In this document: positions 26,481 through 34,113 of the stretch, piece after piece
Layout of the letters: each line of letters starts with the position of its first letter
Position numbering within the stretch: the first letter of the stretch is position 1
Source: an uncultured Granulosicoccaceae bacterium
GTDB lineage: Bacteria > Pseudomonadota > Gammaproteobacteria > Granulosicoccales > Granulosicoccaceae
Length of the DNA: 64,000 bases
Direction of reading: 5' to 3'
NCBI GenBank assembly: GCA_937922945.1
Contig: CAKZUP010000089.1
Location: 1 to 64,000 of the forward strand
Position numbers and translations under genes: made by a program
Notes under the pieces: generated by a model
What the model was told of the DNA's origin: nothing
Databases searched by the model: none
What the model saw: only the letters and a program-made list of their open reading frames with translations

Positions 26481-27158
26481 ATGTTTGATCAAAAAACGAT
26501 TAAGTTTCTAAAAGAGCTGGAAAAAAATAATCAGCGCGACTGGTTTGAGAAAAACCGGCAACGCTATGAGAGTGAAGTACGTGGCCCGGCGCTTAACTAT
26601 ATCGAAGCCATGCAAGATCCCATACACCTGATTTCCCCGTATTTTGATGTGTCTGCCAAGAAAACCGGTGGCTCGCTGATGCGCGTTTTCAAAGATATGC
26701 GGTTCAGTAAAGATCAAAAGCCTTATAAAACCAACGTGGGAATCCAGTTCAGGCACGTTGCTGGAAAAGATGTTCATGCGCCTGGATTTTATTTGCATAT
26801 TGAGCCGGGTCAGATGTTCCTGGCTGCTGGTATCTGGAGCCCCGATAACCCAACGCTACACAAAGTTCGAACCATGATAGATGAGTACCCGGATGAGTGG
26901 TTGGGCATTAAAAAGAAATTAGTGAGTGGTAAAAGTCAATTTGAAATGCACGATGGATCATTAAAGCGTGCACCCAAAGGGTTTCCAGTAGATCATCCCC
27001 TAATTGAAGATTTGAAACGAAAGCACTTTATTGTGTCGATAAAGCTTTTGCAAAAAGATATTTTCGGCAAACCTGCCGTAAGCAATACGGCCCGGCTATT
27101 CAAGAATACCGCACCGTTGGTTAAGTTTATCTGTGAATCCTGCGATCTGGATTTTTAG
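26481..27158 (+). CDS. DUF2461 family protein (TIGR02453)
   Basis: The family signature is complete: 'TIKFLKELEKNNQRDWFEKNRQRYE' at the N-terminus, 'GGSLMRVFKDMRFSKDQKPYKTNVGIQF' and 'PGFYLHIEPGQMFLAAGIWSPDNPTLHKVR'. The length of 225 residues is standard. The biochemical role of the family is not established. It appears monocistronic, with an RBS-like GAGGGTGTC before the ATG. Confidence 0.9.
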   Translation: MFDQKTIKFLKELEKNNQRDWFEKNRQRYESEVRGPALNYIEAMQDPIHLISPYFDVSAKKTGGSLMRVFKDMRFSKDQKPYKTNVGIQFRHVAGKDVHAPGFYLHIEPGQMFLAAGIWSPDNPTLHKVRTMIDEYPDEWLGIKKKLVSGKSQFEMHDGSLKRAPKGFPVDHPLIEDLKRKHFIVSIKLLQKDIFGKPAVSNTARLFKNTAPLVKFICESCDLDF

Positions 27159-27524
27159 TTTTTTGTCGATGTAAATGTATCATTTAAGTTTCTTCCAACA
27201 ATTCAAAATACTGCGTATTGTAGGCGTGAATACTTTCTTTAGCGATAAACTGCTGCATCGCTTAGGGTGAGTTCTACCGTAACCAGTGTTGCGCGCTGTA
27301 TTAAACTGTCCGTGTTCTTCGATAGGCGAGGAAAGTTCACGCCGATAGCGTCAATAAAAACTGTATAAAGGTGCACATAAAAACTGTGACCGGGCGCGAG
27401 AACCCCTTAGCACAGAGCCCAATAATTGCATCTAACGGTTTCATGGTGGTAAAGACAGTATTTGTGTAGGGCGATACGCTGGCATTGGCTGGTAAACGTA
27501 TCGGTCGCGTCTGGACATATAATC
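27159..27524. other. 366-bp gap upstream of the diguanylate cyclase, with an 11-bp direct repeat
   Basis: No gene is seen. ATAAAAACTGT occurs at 27354-27364 and 27377-27387, 23 bp apart (about two helical turns), and AATAC-tgc-GTATT is a small inverted repeat near 27210. The paired repeat could be a regulator site for the downstream GGDEF gene. I recognise no riboswitch. Confidence 0.4.
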
Positions 27525-28445
27525 ATGCAAGCTTATTCGTCATTAGCTTTAGCAACTGAAGTATTGGATATCCTTCCCAACCCAGTCTTGGTAAAAAACG
27601 AACAACTGGAATACGTTTGGGTTAATGCCGCGTTCGAGAAACTATTTAATGTTAGCAGAGATGGTGTTATTGGAAAGCTGGATGCTCAGCTGTTCCCTGA
27701 CCGGCAGGTGTCTCAATGCAACGGCGGTGATTTAAGGGTCCTGAAGGATGGTGAAGTAGATGAAGCTGTTGAAACAGTTTTTGAAACCAGCGGTGCAGAA
27801 AGAGAGACCATAACCAGAAAAAGCAGGCTCGAACTTGACACTGGTGAGATCTATCTTGTGGGCGTAATGCACGACATCACTGATATAACTCACGCTAACG
27901 CTGCCCTGAAAGCAAGCGAGTCTAAGCTACAGGAACAGGCTCAAAAATTGTCAGTGCTCGCCACAACTGACATGTTGACGGAATGCAGAAACCGGCGTGC
28001 TCTTATGGAAGTTGCTGAGCAAACCGTTGAGAATCAATTCAGTTCCGTTGCGTTGTTGTTAATGGATTTAGACAAATTCAAGCATATAAACGACCGATTC
28101 GGCCATGATGCTGGGGATGCTGCGCTTCAACATTTTTCTACAGAGATAAAAAGCCAACTTCGCTCGCCAGAAAATCTGTTCAGGCTTGGCGGAGAAGAGT
28201 TTGTGGTATTACTCGATGCAGACTCTGCAGATGAGGCATTAGCCAAAGCTGATGAACTGCGTGCCCACATTGAAAATTCCGCTTTTTTTCACGATATGCA
28301 GCACATTCCTTTTACCATCAGTGTAGGCTTGGTATTCAAGAAAAAGGGCGTTAGATCTAATACGAACGACATTCTGTCAAAGGCCGACGAGTGTCTTTAT
28401 CAAGCTAAAAATGAAGGCAGGAATAGGGTAAAGCTAGCGGCGTAA
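27525..28445 (+). CDS. PAS-GGDEF diguanylate cyclase
   Basis: A PAS domain (about residues 8-125, 'VLDILPNPVLVKNEQLEYVWVN') is followed by a short coiled coil and a GGDEF domain with active-site 'RLGGEEFVVLL' and 'DLDKFKHINDRFGHDAGD'. GGEEF is a catalytically competent variant, so the protein should make cyclic di-GMP. The position of the inhibitory I-site reads RSPE rather than RxxD, so product inhibition may be weak or absent. No TM segment or signal peptide is seen in the chosen form, which makes it a cytoplasmic sensor. I start at the ATG before QAYSSLA rather than the track's start. Confidence 0.88.
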   Translation: MQAYSSLALATEVLDILPNPVLVKNEQLEYVWVNAAFEKLFNVSRDGVIGKLDAQLFPDRQVSQCNGGDLRVLKDGEVDEAVETVFETSGAERETITRKSRLELDTGEIYLVGVMHDITDITHANAALKASESKLQEQAQKLSVLATTDMLTECRNRRALMEVAEQTVENQFSSVALLLMDLDKFKHINDRFGHDAGDAALQHFSTEIKSQLRSPENLFRLGGEEFVVLLDADSADEALAKADELRAHIENSAFFHDMQHIPFTISVGLVFKKKGVRSNTNDILSKADECLYQAKNEGRNRVKLAA

Positions 28446-28515
28446 CGCAGGTTGCACTCTATGAAAACTGGGTGCGTTCACTGTTGCTTGTTCCTGTGAT
28501 AGATTAAAATATTTC

Positions 28516-28996
28516 ATGGATGATCAAGGGGGAAAAAAGGAATGTACAACCTACTATAACTGCACACTTGCTCTGAACGCACACGATTTTGCCCGCATTG
28601 CGATTGCACTGAGTACAAAAAACACGGCACGTTTCACAAACATTAGCCCATACAAATCAAAATTCTTTACATGATAAATTACAGGAAGCGGCTAGCCGAA
28701 TTTCAAAACAAGCAAAGAATGATATTTTCGTATACGACACTGGTATCGTGTTAAAGCGCATTGTTGCTACACGAAAAAACTTAACTCACAGATCAAAACC
28801 ATCTAAGAATTCAAATGTTGTGGTTGGAGAAGAATTGCATGATTGCGTTGAGTCATTGTATTGGGTAATCTAAATTCTGCTACTTAGTGAAACTCAACTG
28901 TCTGACGAACATATGTCCGAGAAAATGGCCAGTTCGTATTTGATAAAAAATCAACGCCTTGGTCCACTTATGCCTAGTGAAAGGGGTGAGATTTAG
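28516..28996 (+). pseudogene. Decayed gene with HEPN-like (ApeA-type) C-terminus
   Basis: Read by hand in two frames. The first frame (ATG at 28516) ends at TGA after 52 codons. The second, open from about 28613, reads '...LHDKLQEAASRISKQ...IVLKRIVATRKNLTH', a stop (TAA at 28871), then 'ILLLSETQLSDEHMSEKMASS'. The 'R-K-N-L-T-H' (Rx4H) in a helical context, followed by a 'GEELHDCVESLYWVI.ILLLSE' helix, matches my recollection of the C-terminal HEPN domain of ApeA-like antiphage proteins. The frameshift and stop indicate a dead gene. The family call is inference from a short stretch. Confidence 0.42.
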
Positions 28997-29444
28997 ATGC
29001 GTTTATGACTATGGAGCTGTTCATAGGGCATATGCGTCTCGATTCTGTTTGAATATCATCCTAAATCAAACGCGGGGAAAGATTGGTGAACTATTAGGGC
29101 GAGTAGCGTTAACCCAGCAGACAAATGCAACTGACTCTAGTTTAGTTACAGATAAGGCAGCGTTCAATACGCCCTATGCTTAAAGGCGTATTGATGTTTA
29201 TTGGAAGGAAAATGGTCTTGCCGTTGAAACCAAGATGGGCTAAAAGATACCCGGTGAAGCGCAAGAAAGTATTGTGTCCGCGTTCCAAGAGAAGCTAAAT
29301 CTGCGAAACGAGCTAGCTGACGCTGGCTGTGCATACGATTTTTCGAAAATAGTTATGTCGGTACAGCGCCTCTTTGATCGGACACGCATCGGCGAATTTG
29401 AGATTGTTCGCGCCCCAGTCATTTCTGACGGCAAGAACGCGTAA
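28959..29444 (+). pseudogene. Decayed gene with PD-(D/E)XK-nuclease-like signature, interrupted by two stops
   Basis: One continuous frame is broken by two TAA codons (29181 and 29241). It reads 'GKIGELLGRVALTQQTNATDSS', then a stop, 'RIDVYWKENGLAVETKMG', then another stop and 'KIPGEAQESIVSAFQEKL...'. Asp...ExK spaced this way, flanked by hydrophobic strands, is the core of PD-(D/E)XK endonucleases. The final TAA (29442) lies inside the 5' core box of the attC site, as in integron cassettes. It may be an inactivated restriction-type nuclease; no specific family was recognised. The last 56 codons could still be translated from a GTG. Confidence 0.4.
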
Positions 29445-29532
29445 CTGTGATTGCAGCCGTCGCTTGGCCCGGTGCTCCCTTCGCTACCGCTACGGGCACC
29501 AGCCTCAAGCGCAGCTTAATGCTCTGTTATAT
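29439..29532 (+). mobile_element. Integron attC recombination site
   Basis: A 94-bp imperfect palindrome has all attC parts: R''-like GCGTAAC, then TGTGATTGCAGCCGTCGCTTG, a central stem (GGTGCTCCC/GGGCACC), CAAGCGCAGCTTAATG, and the R' box GTTATAT(GC). The 3' half (GCTTAATGCTCTGTTATATGC) and the 5' half (GCGTAACtgtgaTTGCAGCCG) closely parallel the aadA1-type attC (GCTTAATTCAAGCGTTAGATGC; GTCTAAC...TTCAAGCCG), recalled from memory. An upstream frame ends with TAA inside the R'' box, and a downstream ORF starts 18 bp after the site. No integrase gene is in the window. Confidence 0.75.
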
Positions 29533-29549
29533 GCTAAGGCAAATATTCC

Positions 29550-29942
29550 ATGTCCTATATCGAACCCGATCCACGTGTTGTTCAGTACTTGTACGATTCG
29601 GCAGAGCTTTTTATACCGATTATTGTCGGCTACGCCTTTGCGTATTGCGGTGCAATTGGATTCCTGTGGAAAGAACAAGGTGAACATTTTGACGCAATAT
29701 TTTTTACTCTCTCATCAATAAGTGTTCTTTTGCTAATCGGTGCTTTGGGGCTTTGGTGTGGAGTAATCGCTTTTTGCATTTGGTATGTCGATACTAATTT
29801 GGACATCTGGCTGATACGAGGAAGGTGGTCGGGACGATTTGGCTTGATATTGTTCTTTGCTTCTGTCTTCTTGGGAGCTTTGGCGCTATATCTAAATCTA
29901 TGGAGAAACAGACGTGCAAGAACCGGCCTAAACCATTCATAG
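29550..29942 (+). CDS. Putative integron-cassette protein with three TM helices
   Basis: A 130-residue product starts 18 bp after the attC R' box, the usual cassette arrangement. Predicted membrane helices lie at about residues 20-42, 50-80 and 93-116. A short charged loop precedes the last helix (LIRGRWSGR) and the tail is basic (RNRRARTG). No family is recognised. Its codon use and AT content look different from neighbouring genes. A second, well-formed attC is not evident in the 190 bp after the stop, so the cassette's 3' end may have decayed. Confidence 0.6.
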   Translation: MSYIEPDPRVVQYLYDSAELFIPIIVGYAFAYCGAIGFLWKEQGEHFDAIFFTLSSISVLLLIGALGLWCGVIAFCIWYVDTNLDIWLIRGRWSGRFGLILFFASVFLGALALYLNLWRNRRARTGLNHS

Positions 29943-30134
29943 CATAGGCGAATGAGCAACTTGCTTTTTCAAGCGGTCAAAGATTTGGAAGTCGAGTTAA
30001 TTTGAATTCGACTAGCATAACGTACGCAGACGAAAACTTGATGGGTAGCCAATTTGCTTTTAAAGCGGGCAGAATTTTTATGTAAGGCATGCCCTTATTA
30101 GTTAATCCTTTTTCATATTAACTAGGCTCAGCCC

Positions 30135-31775
30135 TTAAACATCATTAGCCCATTCGCGCAGTTTAAACTTCTGCACTTTGCCCGTAGAGGTTTTGGGTAA
30201 CTCACGAAAAACGACTTTACTTGGGCATTTAAAGTGCGCCATGTGTTCGCGACAGTAGTCAATAATGGCTTGTTCTGACACATCGGCACCATTGACTAAC
30301 TGCACGAACGCGCACGGTGTTTCTCCCCAGTGCTCATCATCTTTTGCCGCAACTGCAGCTTCCAGAATATCCGGGTGAGAATAGAGCACGTCTTCAATTT
30401 CTATAGACGATATATTTTCACCACCGGAAATTATGATGTCTTTTGCGCGGTCGAGAATTCTCAGGTAGCCGTCGGGGTCCATAACGGCCAGATCGCCACT
30501 GTGGAACCAGCCTCCATGAAATGCTGCATCGTTGGCTTCGGGGTTCTTGTAATAACCTCGCATAACAATGTTGCCGCGAAACATAACCTCACCAATGGTT
30601 TCACCATCTCTTGGAACTGGCTGCAACGTATCCGGGTTCAGTACATCCAGTTCGTCGAGCACCTGGTAGCGAACGCCTTGTCGTGCTTTAAGTACTGATT
30701 TCTGTTCTTCATCTAATGTATTCCATTCGGACTTCCATGCGCACATAACCGCAGGGCCATAGGTTTCTGTTAAACCGTATACGTGAGTGATATGAAAACC
30801 CAGCGCTTCCATGCGTTGCAGCACACTTGCCGGCGGTGGCGCAGCGGCGGTCATGACCTCAACAGGCTTTGAGGGCTTTTTTACCAAAGCCGGGTCGGCG
30901 TTAATAATGAAATTTAATATAATGGGGGCACCACAAAAATGGGTAACGCCGTGTTGTTCTATGCTGTTGTAAATCACTTCCGCACTGACGGTTCGAGAGC
31001 ACACACTCACACCCGCGTTAGCTGCTAGCGACCACGGAAAGCACCAACCGTTGCAATGGAACATGGGGAGCGTCCACAAGTAAACCGGGTGTGGGCCCAT
31101 GTGCCAACCGGTGATGTTACTCAGGGCGTTAAGATAAGCACCGCGATGGTGATAGACAACGCCTTTCGGATTACCGGTTGTGCCCGATGTGTAGTTCAAT
31201 GAAATGGAAGCCCACTCATCGTTTGGCAGCGACCAGTCGTAAGCTGCATTACCCTCGGCCACAAACGCCTCGTACTGGTTGTCGCTTATCGCGTCTCCGG
31301 TTGCATCTGAATCGTGTATGTCGATAAGCAGTGGTTTGGACTGCATGAGTGCCAGTGCCTTTTGCACCACACTGGTAGAGTCACGATCGACGAACAGCAC
31401 CTTGGCACCAGAATGCTCAAGAATATACGCAATGGTTTTTGCTTCAAGCCGTGTGTTGATAGCGTTCAGTACGCCACCACACATTGGCACCGCGAAATGA
31501 GCTTCGTACACTTCGGGTATGTTGGGCGCAATAATAGAAACAACATCGCCCGGGACAACGCCCAGCTGGTTTAATCTTGACGCTATTTTCACACACCGCT
31601 TGTACACCTCGGCATAAGTCAAAGTGCGACTACCATGTACAACCGCTGTGTGTTCCGGGTATACATCTGCTGATCGCTTTAGAAAGCTCAGCGGCGATAA
31701 AGGCGTATAGTTGGCAAGGTGCCTGGGAAGCGGATAGCTATCATCACCAGGCTGTGCATTACTGTTAGTGTTCAT
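30135..31775 (-). CDS. Acyl-CoA synthetase, AMP-forming
   Basis: A member of the ANL superfamily. P-loop 'LNYTSGTTGNPKGVVYHHRGAY' (about residues 184-205), 'GLTETYGPAVMC', the hinge region 'GWFHSGDLAVMDPDGYLRILDRAKDIIISGGENISSIEIE', and the catalytic Lys in 'LPKTSTGKVQKFKLR' are all present. It activates a carboxylic acid to its CoA thioester through an acyl-adenylate. The chain length or identity of the acid is undetermined. The gene is divergent from the CaiB/BaiF gene with about 30 bp between start codons, so the pair shares a promoter region and probably a regulator and pathway. Confidence 0.92.
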   Translation of the reverse strand: MNTNSNAQPGDDSYPLPRHLANYTPLSPLSFLKRSADVYPEHTAVVHGSRTLTYAEVYKRCVKIASRLNQLGVVPGDVVSIIAPNIPEVYEAHFAVPMCGGVLNAINTRLEAKTIAYILEHSGAKVLFVDRDSTSVVQKALALMQSKPLLIDIHDSDATGDAISDNQYEAFVAEGNAAYDWSLPNDEWASISLNYTSGTTGNPKGVVYHHRGAYLNALSNITGWHMGPHPVYLWTLPMFHCNGWCFPWSLAANAGVSVCSRTVSAEVIYNSIEQHGVTHFCGAPIILNFIINADPALVKKPSKPVEVMTAAAPPPASVLQRMEALGFHITHVYGLTETYGPAVMCAWKSEWNTLDEEQKSVLKARQGVRYQVLDELDVLNPDTLQPVPRDGETIGEVMFRGNIVMRGYYKNPEANDAAFHGGWFHSGDLAVMDPDGYLRILDRAKDIIISGGENISSIEIEDVLYSHPDILEAAVAAKDDEHWGETPCAFVQLVNGADVSEQAIIDYCREHMAHFKCPSKVVFRELPKTSTGKVQKFKLREWANDV

Positions 31776-31805
31776 AGCACCAGATTAAACCTGTTGAGTG
31801 TAGAT

Positions 31806-33014
31806 ATGGCAAGCAAAAAACCACTAGAGGGCATTCGGGTTTTGGAAATGGGTCAACTCATTGCCGGGCCTTTCGCCGGCCAGATGCTGGCCTATTTTGG
31901 CGCGGACGTTGTCAAGATTGAACCGCCTGGCAAAGGCGACCCGCTGCGCACCTGGCGTTTGCTTGATGATTCTGGTACCTCGTATTGGTGGTCAAGCATA
32001 GCGCGCAACAAACGCTCACTCGCGCTGGACTTATCCAGCCGCGAAGCTCAGCAGTTGGCCCGTTCGCTCATTAATGAAGCTGATGTACTAATCGAGAATT
32101 TTCGCCCCGGCAAAATGGAAAGTTGGGGGCTTGGCCCCGACGAATTTAAAACGAGTAATGCCAAACTCGTTTACACCCGCGTTTCCGGCTATGGTCAGGA
32201 TGGTCCATATGCGTCGAAGCCAGGCTTTGCATCGGTGTGTGAGGGTGTTGCCGGTATGCGATACGTTAACGGGTTTCCCAATGAAGCTCCGGTCCGGGCA
32301 AATTTAAGTCTGGGTGATACCTTTGCAGGCATGCATGCCGTTATCGGTATCTTGTTGTCGTTGGTCAATCGACATCACGATCAGGGCAGAGGGCAAACCG
32401 TCGATGTATCCATTGTGGAATCTGTGTTTAACATGATGGAAGGTGTTGTGTCTGAGTACGATGGCAGCAATGCCATCAGAGAACCCTCCGGGACAACGGT
32501 CACAGGCATAGTGCCAACCAACACCTACGCTTGTGCAGACGGAAAATACATAGTCATAGGCGGCAATGGTGACTCCATTTTCAAACGCTTGATGGAAGCC
32601 ATTGATCGAAAAGACATGGCCGAGGATCCGGCCCTTGCTGTCAACAGTGGCAGAGTGCAGCACGAAGCTAAAATAGATGCAGCCTTGGCGCACTGGGCCG
32701 CTGCCTGTTCGTCAGAGGAGGCGCTGGCAACGCTTGATGCGGCTGGTGTCCCCGCTGGGCCAATCAACTCGGTGGCAGATGTGCGAGCCGATCCACACTT
32801 TCAGGCCCGTGGCAGTTTTGAACCCATAGAAGTAAACGGTCAAAGCCGCGTGGTACCCGCGGTTCACCCCAAGTTAATGCGTACACCGGGCGCAACCGAT
32901 CGAGGAGGCCCCGAACTCGGGGAGCACACCGAAATCGTGCTTCGCGAGTGGCTAGGTGCTGATGATCAGCAGATTCTTCGCTGGACTGAATCCGGTGCAA
33001 TCCCCGACAGGTAG
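31806..33014 (+). CDS. CaiB/BaiF family CoA-transferase
   Basis: A type-III CoA-transferase that moves CoA between carboxylates. It has 'LEGIRVLEMGQLIAGPFAGQMLAYFGADVVKIEPP' at the N-terminus, the conserved 'RNKRSLALDL', 'LIENFRPGKMESWGLGPDEF', and the Asp of 'NLSLGDTFAGMHAV' in the catalytic-loop region. The length is 402 residues. I use the ATG immediately before ASKKPLEG; the track start extends into the divergent promoter and lacks homology. Substrates are unknown, but pairing with a divergent acyl-CoA ligase suggests use of an organic acid imported or released by another pathway. Confidence 0.92.
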   Translation: MASKKPLEGIRVLEMGQLIAGPFAGQMLAYFGADVVKIEPPGKGDPLRTWRLLDDSGTSYWWSSIARNKRSLALDLSSREAQQLARSLINEADVLIENFRPGKMESWGLGPDEFKTSNAKLVYTRVSGYGQDGPYASKPGFASVCEGVAGMRYVNGFPNEAPVRANLSLGDTFAGMHAVIGILLSLVNRHHDQGRGQTVDVSIVESVFNMMEGVVSEYDGSNAIREPSGTTVTGIVPTNTYACADGKYIVIGGNGDSIFKRLMEAIDRKDMAEDPALAVNSGRVQHEAKIDAALAHWAAACSSEEALATLDAAGVPAGPINSVADVRADPHFQARGSFEPIEVNGQSRVVPAVHPKLMRTPGATDRGGPELGEHTEIVLREWLGADDQQILRWTESGAIPDR

Positions 33015-33334
33015 CTGGAAAACTGCCACTTAACAGCCTCGGCGCTGGTTAATGACTTGCGAATCGGGCCAGTTTGCAATTTGTCGATTTTTTCTAAATG
33101 GCTTGCGCTTCCGCGCTTGAAAATCAGTTTTGCTACAGCGGAAATCTAACTTATTGAAAGTTAAAGAAAAAAATGTCGGATTTTTTTCTTGGACCGGTTT
33201 CAAGTGTTTTCGACTGCTGGTTTATTGTCTTGGAAAATTCACCTTCTCGTTAAGTTGTGTGTTGCGCCGTCGCTAAAAAGGTGTACGGCTAGCATCGGCG
33301 CTGCGCAGCTGATGGGGCTCTAGTCCACTCGCGA
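33015..33334. other. 320-bp gap containing a perfect A/T palindrome (33164-33190)
   Basis: AAGAAAAAAAT-gtcgg-ATTTTTTTCTT is an 11-bp perfect inverted repeat made almost only of A/T. In RNA the stem would be weak. Its U-run makes it a possible bidirectional terminator for the CaiB/BaiF gene, or a bent, protein-bound site. Promoters for the signalling operon should lie after it. Confidence 0.45.
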
Positions 33335-33739
33335 GTGCGAAAGCGTCTGCACGCAGCGGGTTGGGATCGAGAATTACAAACCGAGGAGCAGGTTTTGCGT
33401 TGGGATTTGTTTTTAAAAGCTGGTAGCGCACTGGCCATGTATGTCGCGTTGATGTGTGGGTTTATTGCTGGAATTAATCCTGTTGGGTACGCGTTGTTCA
33501 CGGCTATTGTTTTGGCGCTGGGTTTGTCTGTGCAGGCAATTGGCACACCGGATCTGCGCACGTCAATCCCAAGTAAAGCAAAAACGGCTAACCCCGAGAA
33601 CGCATTGTTACCCTCTCTTGGCAAATCGATGGCTGAGTTGCACGCGTTGCAACGGGATATCAACACATTGCAGGCACAATTCACAGCAGAAAATGCAGAA
33701 CGATCCAGCATAGCGAATCAGGACGATTCGAACAGCTAG
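33335..33739 (+). CDS. Small two-helix membrane protein preceding the Hpt gene
   Basis: A 134-residue protein with a basic N-terminus (MRKRLHAAGWDREL), two adjacent TM helices (about residues 28-48 and 50-70), and a cytoplasmic tail predicted as a coiled coil ('SMAELHALQRDINTLQAQFTAENAE'). The gene begins with GTG and lacks a strong Shine-Dalgarno sequence, so the start is tentative. It lies 17 bp upstream of the Hpt gene and is probably co-transcribed with it, suggesting a role in the same signalling module. No family recognised. Confidence 0.5.
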   Translation: MRKRLHAAGWDRELQTEEQVLRWDLFLKAGSALAMYVALMCGFIAGINPVGYALFTAIVLALGLSVQAIGTPDLRTSIPSKAKTANPENALLPSLGKSMAELHALQRDINTLQAQFTAENAERSSIANQDDSNS

Positions 33740-33756
33740 TAACGGAGAACGCACAC

Positions 33757-34113
33757 ATGAATATACTTGATCAATCAGCATTGGATAATATCCGCGCACT
33801 ACAGCGTCCGGGTTCGCCAGATTTGCTGGGGCGTATTGTAGAGCTGTTTTTAACAGACGCGCCGCTGGGTGTCGCGAAGGTTCAAACCGCGATAGCTGCA
33901 GCCGATCTTGAAACCGTTTCGATCACCGCACATTCCTTGAAATCAAGCGCGAGTTACCTGGGTGCTACTGCATTCTCGCAACGCATGGCTGGTTTGGAAA
34001 GAGCTGCACGTGATGAAGACTTGGCCGCTTGCCAGCAGTTAAATCAGGGCTTGGAAAGCGATTGTCAGGATGTTGTAGACGCGTTGTTGCAGTTGAAGGA
34101 TAAAGCTGCGTGA
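33757..34113 (+). CDS. Stand-alone Hpt (histidine phosphotransfer) protein
   Basis: A four-helix Hpt domain of 118 residues with the phospho-accepting His in 'ITAHSLKSSASYLGA' (about residue 49). The Lys two positions later and the Gly further on are conserved as in ArcB/BarA Hpt domains. It relays phosphate between a hybrid kinase and a response regulator. No kinase is encoded nearby. The downstream gene, which overlaps its stop codon (GTGA), encodes a REC-GGDEF-EAL protein that is the obvious partner. Confidence 0.9.
   Translation: MNILDQSALDNIRALQRPGSPDLLGRIVELFLTDAPLGVAKVQTAIAAADLETVSITAHSLKSSASYLGATAFSQRMAGLERAARDEDLAACQQLNQGLESDCQDVVDALLQLKDKAA

Noticed and set aside
28439-28480. GCGTAAC at the end of the GGDEF gene, identical to the attC 5' core
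   Set aside because: No matching 3' core box or paired arms were found downstream; likely chance.
29374-29721. ORF of 115 codons spanning the attC
   Set aside because: It reads through the attC palindrome and the cassette start in a different frame, and looks like a shadow.
29943-30134. Possible second attC after the cassette ORF (GCATAAC at about 30015 and GTTAATC at about 30100)
   Set aside because: The boxes fit poorly and the arms between them do not pair well. I could not support a complete site.
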